Positions 60,441 to 64,000 of a stretch of DNA of 64,000 nucleotides are shown here, piece after piece; position 1 is the first letter of the stretch, and each line of letters starts with the position of its first letter. The notes beneath the pieces are model-generated. The model saw nothing but the letters and a program-made list of their open reading frames with translations, made no database searches and was not told where the DNA came from. The position numbers and the translations under genes were made by a program. Source of the DNA: Pohlia nutans (taxonomy: Eukaryota > Streptophyta > Bryopsida > Bryales > Mniaceae); NCBI GenBank assembly GCA_022496805.1, contig CM040103.1, forward strand, positions 11,364,001 through 11,428,000, written 5' to 3'.

Positions 60441-62064
60441 AGAAATTAAGAAGTTTTCATATTTAATTTTTTTTTTTTTGTGATAATTATTTGAATAAGT
60501 ACAAATTTTCAAAGTGGAAGCTGTAGGTTCACCAAAAACCGATCATAAACTCTAATGTACGAATGAGGTACATTTTCCCTTTCAAAATCTAGAAATTAGA
60601 CAAGAATCTAGAATGGTTGGTTTTGTGTACATGGTCGAGAATGGGTGTCTCTACCTTAGTACACAGGTATGGAGTTGGTTGTGTTTGGAATAATTGAGAA
60701 GGACCTATTTTTCAACTAATTCAAAATCAATTAAACTCTCCTTTATGTTGGAACTGATAATAATTCTTCAATCACATTCAAGAACACATTCACCAACTTT
60801 TCAAGTTTGAAATCACAAATATATATAACATGAGATATAACACCACAATTACATCATCCTTATGAATCCAAGTAGCCTCACATTCAAAGTTCAACAACTT
60901 TAGATAAAGAATGATATGTATTCAAAAATTTATGAAGTTGAAATGTACAAGATTTTCAAAAATGCTTCTCCATTGAAATGTGTAGTATTTTTACATTGAA
61001 AAATCCACTATTATCCTTAGATTAGCCTAGGTGTGTGGTTCAACAATTTTCAAGCATTCTACCTAAGGTGCTTACACCTACACATTCAAGATTTAAAACC
61101 TCGATGTAATATCATTTCGAATTGGTGCAGTCCATGTCAGGAAGCTCTTCCAAACAAGTCCACCGTTGCTCATCTTTCATGAAGGTTGAGGTCTGCAAGC
61201 AAATGCGTTTGAAATGGCCATGCAATTTTATCACATTAGTGCTTGTAGTAACTTGCTCTTCATAACCTTTGGGCATCCATATTTTTGTTATTGGATTAGG
61301 TTGCCACGATGCATTCCTGCCCAAGCTATGAGTAGCTGAAATAGGCATTACCTTGAGATCCTTCAGAATAACACTTGAGGTAGGTTCTGCCATTTCTACA
61401 TGCTTTATGGAACTCTTGCACATGATGTTAATGCATGTGACCATTTTCCTTACTCCAATATTGGAAAAAAGGGAAACTAGCTTGTAATTAGCATCATATT
61501 GCTTCAACAGACTTACTCCTTTCATTATGTTAAAAGATAATGAAAAGTCAAATTAATACATTTGAAAAATTTTGTATTCAAATCATAAAGCTAAAGATTT
61601 TCACTTTTATTTTGAACAAAATTAGTGTTATAGACCTCTATATTCCATAGTATAATCTCCGATTCAAAATAGCTATAATTGTCAAAAAGAAAATGACAAA
61701 TTAAAACGCATAAGTTGTTTGATTAGAAAAGCAAACAAACCTGAAGGACATGACGCTGGAAGAAAATCCTAGAAGTTTAATAATGAACTTTGCATCTCAA
61801 AGTTAAAAGAAAATACATCCAAAGATATCACTCCACTTCCCTTGTGCTCAGTCTTTATTTCAGAAATTATGATCACATGTAACTATCTTTATAGGAATTC
61901 ACAAGGACTAAGGTTTTTAAGCATACATCTACTTTAGAATATGTCTTAAGGGTAGGCTATAAATGAGTCTTGAGAGTATGCTATAATGAAGTCTTGAGGG
62001 TAGGCTAACTTCCATCCCTTCTTTTTAAGTCCAAGTTCTCAACCATATACACATATACACACAC

Positions 62065-62068
<4 letters not shown>
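60441..62068. other. AT-rich intergenic DNA with one unassigned minus-strand frame
   Basis: An open frame of 137 codons on the minus strand (61112-61525) starts with ATG and contains no domain I recognise. Its surroundings are repeat-like, and it could be a fragment of a transposon protein. Nothing else stands out. Confidence 0.3.

Positions 62069-62131
<63 letters not shown>
62069..62131. repeat. (TA)n microsatellite
   Basis: An uninterrupted alternating AT run of about 63 bases, preceded by a short (CA)n stretch. Confidence 0.95.
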
Positions 62132-62136
<5 letters not shown>

Positions 62137-62207
62137 AATATTTATATTTATTTTGTTGCATTTCTCCAAATTCTTAGCTTTGTTGAGGCAAAAGCATGGT
62201 ATTTTAA

Positions 62208-62595
62208 CCCTTAAACGTCAACCCAAGCCCCACGGGCTTGGTTTAAAGGAATAATTGGAGACAGAAGTTTCATTTCTCAACCAAATCAAGCGAGACTTGT
62301 TGCGTTGGAAAGCTACTGAAAAAGCGATCTAGACTGCAAATTTTCGCCTCATTTGAGAGATTGTGGAATCGTTGGTAAGCAATCAAAGTTATCAAATTGA
62401 ACAAGTTTTGAGGTTGGGGCAGCTGAAGTTCAGCAGTGCCGCAGCGCTACAGTGCTACAGTGCTAGCCAGCAGTGCACTGCAGAGCCGTTTTTGCAATTT
62501 TTTATTTTTATTTTTTTTTATTTTTTTTTTTTTTTGCAAAAAAATTTAGATTCTTTCCGGGCTACCGACCCAGGACCCAAATTGTCGTTTAAGGG
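62208..62595. mobile_element. TTAA-flanked 388-bp element
   Basis: The ends are CCCTTAAACGTCAACCC and, reversed, CCCTTAAACGACAATTT, with TTAA outside both (62204-62207 and 62596-62599). An inner palindrome (caagccccacgggcttgg) sits next to the left end. A CAGTGCTA-type microrepeat is at about 62440-62475. It differs in sequence from the other TTAA elements but shares the end design. Confidence 0.8.
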
Positions 62596-62599
62596 TTAA

Positions 62600-64000
62600 C
62601 CAAAAAAGCACTACTTATAGCTGAAATTGCACATTTTTTCAGCAAAGCCTATAAATTGATAGTAAAATGTCATATATTTTACTTGTGATTAAAAATTTTG
62701 TTCTATTACTCATGTATCTACTCAAATCCAAACTTTCAAATCAAAGTATTTTAATATTTTTACAAAAAGTAACATTTTAAAATTGATATCCAAATCTAGT
62801 TTTGAATTCAAATTAAGAATGATCTTAATTATGTTTCATAAATATATAAATTGTACATATTTGAAGTTTATGATTAAGTTTAACACATAATAGAAAAATA
62901 AAATAAAAATTACTTTATTTGATGTACTTTTAGCTTGATTTTCATTTACCTTGAAGATTGGTATATTACTATAATTTCTTCAAATTTGGCTATTATAACT
63001 AACTAAAATTTATAATATGATTGATTGATTTCTTTTTAAAATATCTAATATTGGACTTTATAGGACACTGTATCTCTCATCATATTATCGAAAAGAAATT
63101 TTAAATTCCAATTAATTATGAATTTTTAGGCCTTAAATTGTTGAATTCACTCATAGCTTGCATTTGGTGCACTTTACTCCATGTTTCCACCCTTCGATCA
63201 CTTTTTGAAGGTTTTCAAGTAAATGGAACTTGATTACGGGTCTCATTTACTTTAGATTGGTTCTTAATTTGGCTAATTCCCATCATTATCTATTGCACAA
63301 AAGTGCCATTAAGGTGCCTAATGAATCCCATTGGCTTAATGTTTTTGGCAAGCCTACATGAAATGTTAAATCAATATTGAGGTGTTTCACTTTGAAAAAT
63401 CCCCCTAAGTAGAGTTTTGATTGGATGGACATAATTCCAATTGCATTGGAAAGAAGATTTGTCTACCTGTGACATTATGTATTTTTATTTTGAAAAAAAT
63501 ATATTTATGGATCTAGAGAGCCCCAGAAAATGGGCAACGACCAAAAAATGGTCTCTGAGGAGCTTAGGGGTTAGCCCCTAATTGCCTAACCAACCGTTTT
63601 TTGACTGATGTAAAAAATTGAATTCCGTATTTTCATCTCTCATGCACTTTTTGCAAGTAAAAAAGATATAATAAAATTCTACGGCAAAAATAACTTCATG
63701 CATGTGTAATCCAATTAGAAAGTGGATGATTTGTGGAAAATTTATGCTTCATTTCATACCACCATTTTCCATTAAAAATTTCTAAGATCTTAGATTAAAA
63801 TGAATCAAAGGTGCTCTTGAGAAAATCAACTCACAAAACTAAGCAACCAAGAAGTCTTCAAAAGTCACTACATATGATTGAAGGGCGTATTTAGTGTTCG
63901 AAAAGAATTGATGTTTTTAACCTCAATTCATTCAAAGGTGAAGAGAAATAGTGTCCCTTAACACTACATAGGAGTTTGTAACTTGTCATTTCCATTCTCA
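62600..64000. other. AT-rich intergenic DNA to window end
   Basis: 63360-63580 is a fragment of the CCCCTAA-ended large family, ending 'cttaggggttag'. 63890-64000 matches 45070-45180. No gene is visible. Confidence 0.4.

Noticed and set aside
1..64000. CRISPR array, tRNA gene or bacterial operon signals
   Set aside because: None is visible. The tandem repeats have no regular spacers, and all convincing genes are intron-containing plant genes.

Overview
This is nuclear DNA from a land plant. Five protein-coding genes with canonical GT-AG introns could be rebuilt exon by exon, and each belongs to a eukaryotic family with plant relatives. They are a Sec23-like COPII protein, a P4-ATPase of the ALA4-12 type, folylpolyglutamate synthase, a J-domain protein with a Jiv90 zinc domain, and a single-finger C2H2 factor resembling JAGGED. 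Introns are mostly short (about 60-500 nt). Intergenic DNA is very AT-rich and full of small transposons. A bryophyte-like (non-seed) plant is my guess, but the sequence does not settle the species.

Layout: 93-3360 (+) is the 3' part of the Sec23-like gene. 3361-12300 is AT-rich repeat DNA. 12300-18153 (+) is the flippase gene with a 5'-UTR intron. 18154-20768 holds small fold-back elements. 20769-28209 (-) is FPGS in 15 exons, with several intronic repeats. 30143-34181 is a decayed pogo-like DNA transposon with visible terminal inverted repeats and TA flanks; its transposase is broken by frameshifts, stops and a 5S-rRNA-derived insertion. 38209-42723 (-) is the J-domain gene in 9 exons. 42724-49423 is repeats. 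49424-50741 (-) is the zinc-finger gene in 3 exons. 50742-64000 has no convincing gene and is built of nested MITEs, including CACTA, hAT and TTAA-flanked elements.

The five genes have unrelated housekeeping or developmental roles, as usual in plant chromosomes, and do not form a cluster. The most unusual content is the mobile DNA. Several element families share ends of the form TTAA-CCC(C)TAAA, and two of them show matching 4-bp flanks (TTAA or TTAG). One of these is confirmed by an empty paralogous site within the window. This points to a piggyBac-like system, which is not typical of plants. There is also a 5S-derived retroelement with a 12-bp target duplication, a three-level nest of non-autonomous elements, a hAT element with a perfect 8-bp duplication, and an 11-residue repeat array with R-x-x-S sites inserted in the flippase.
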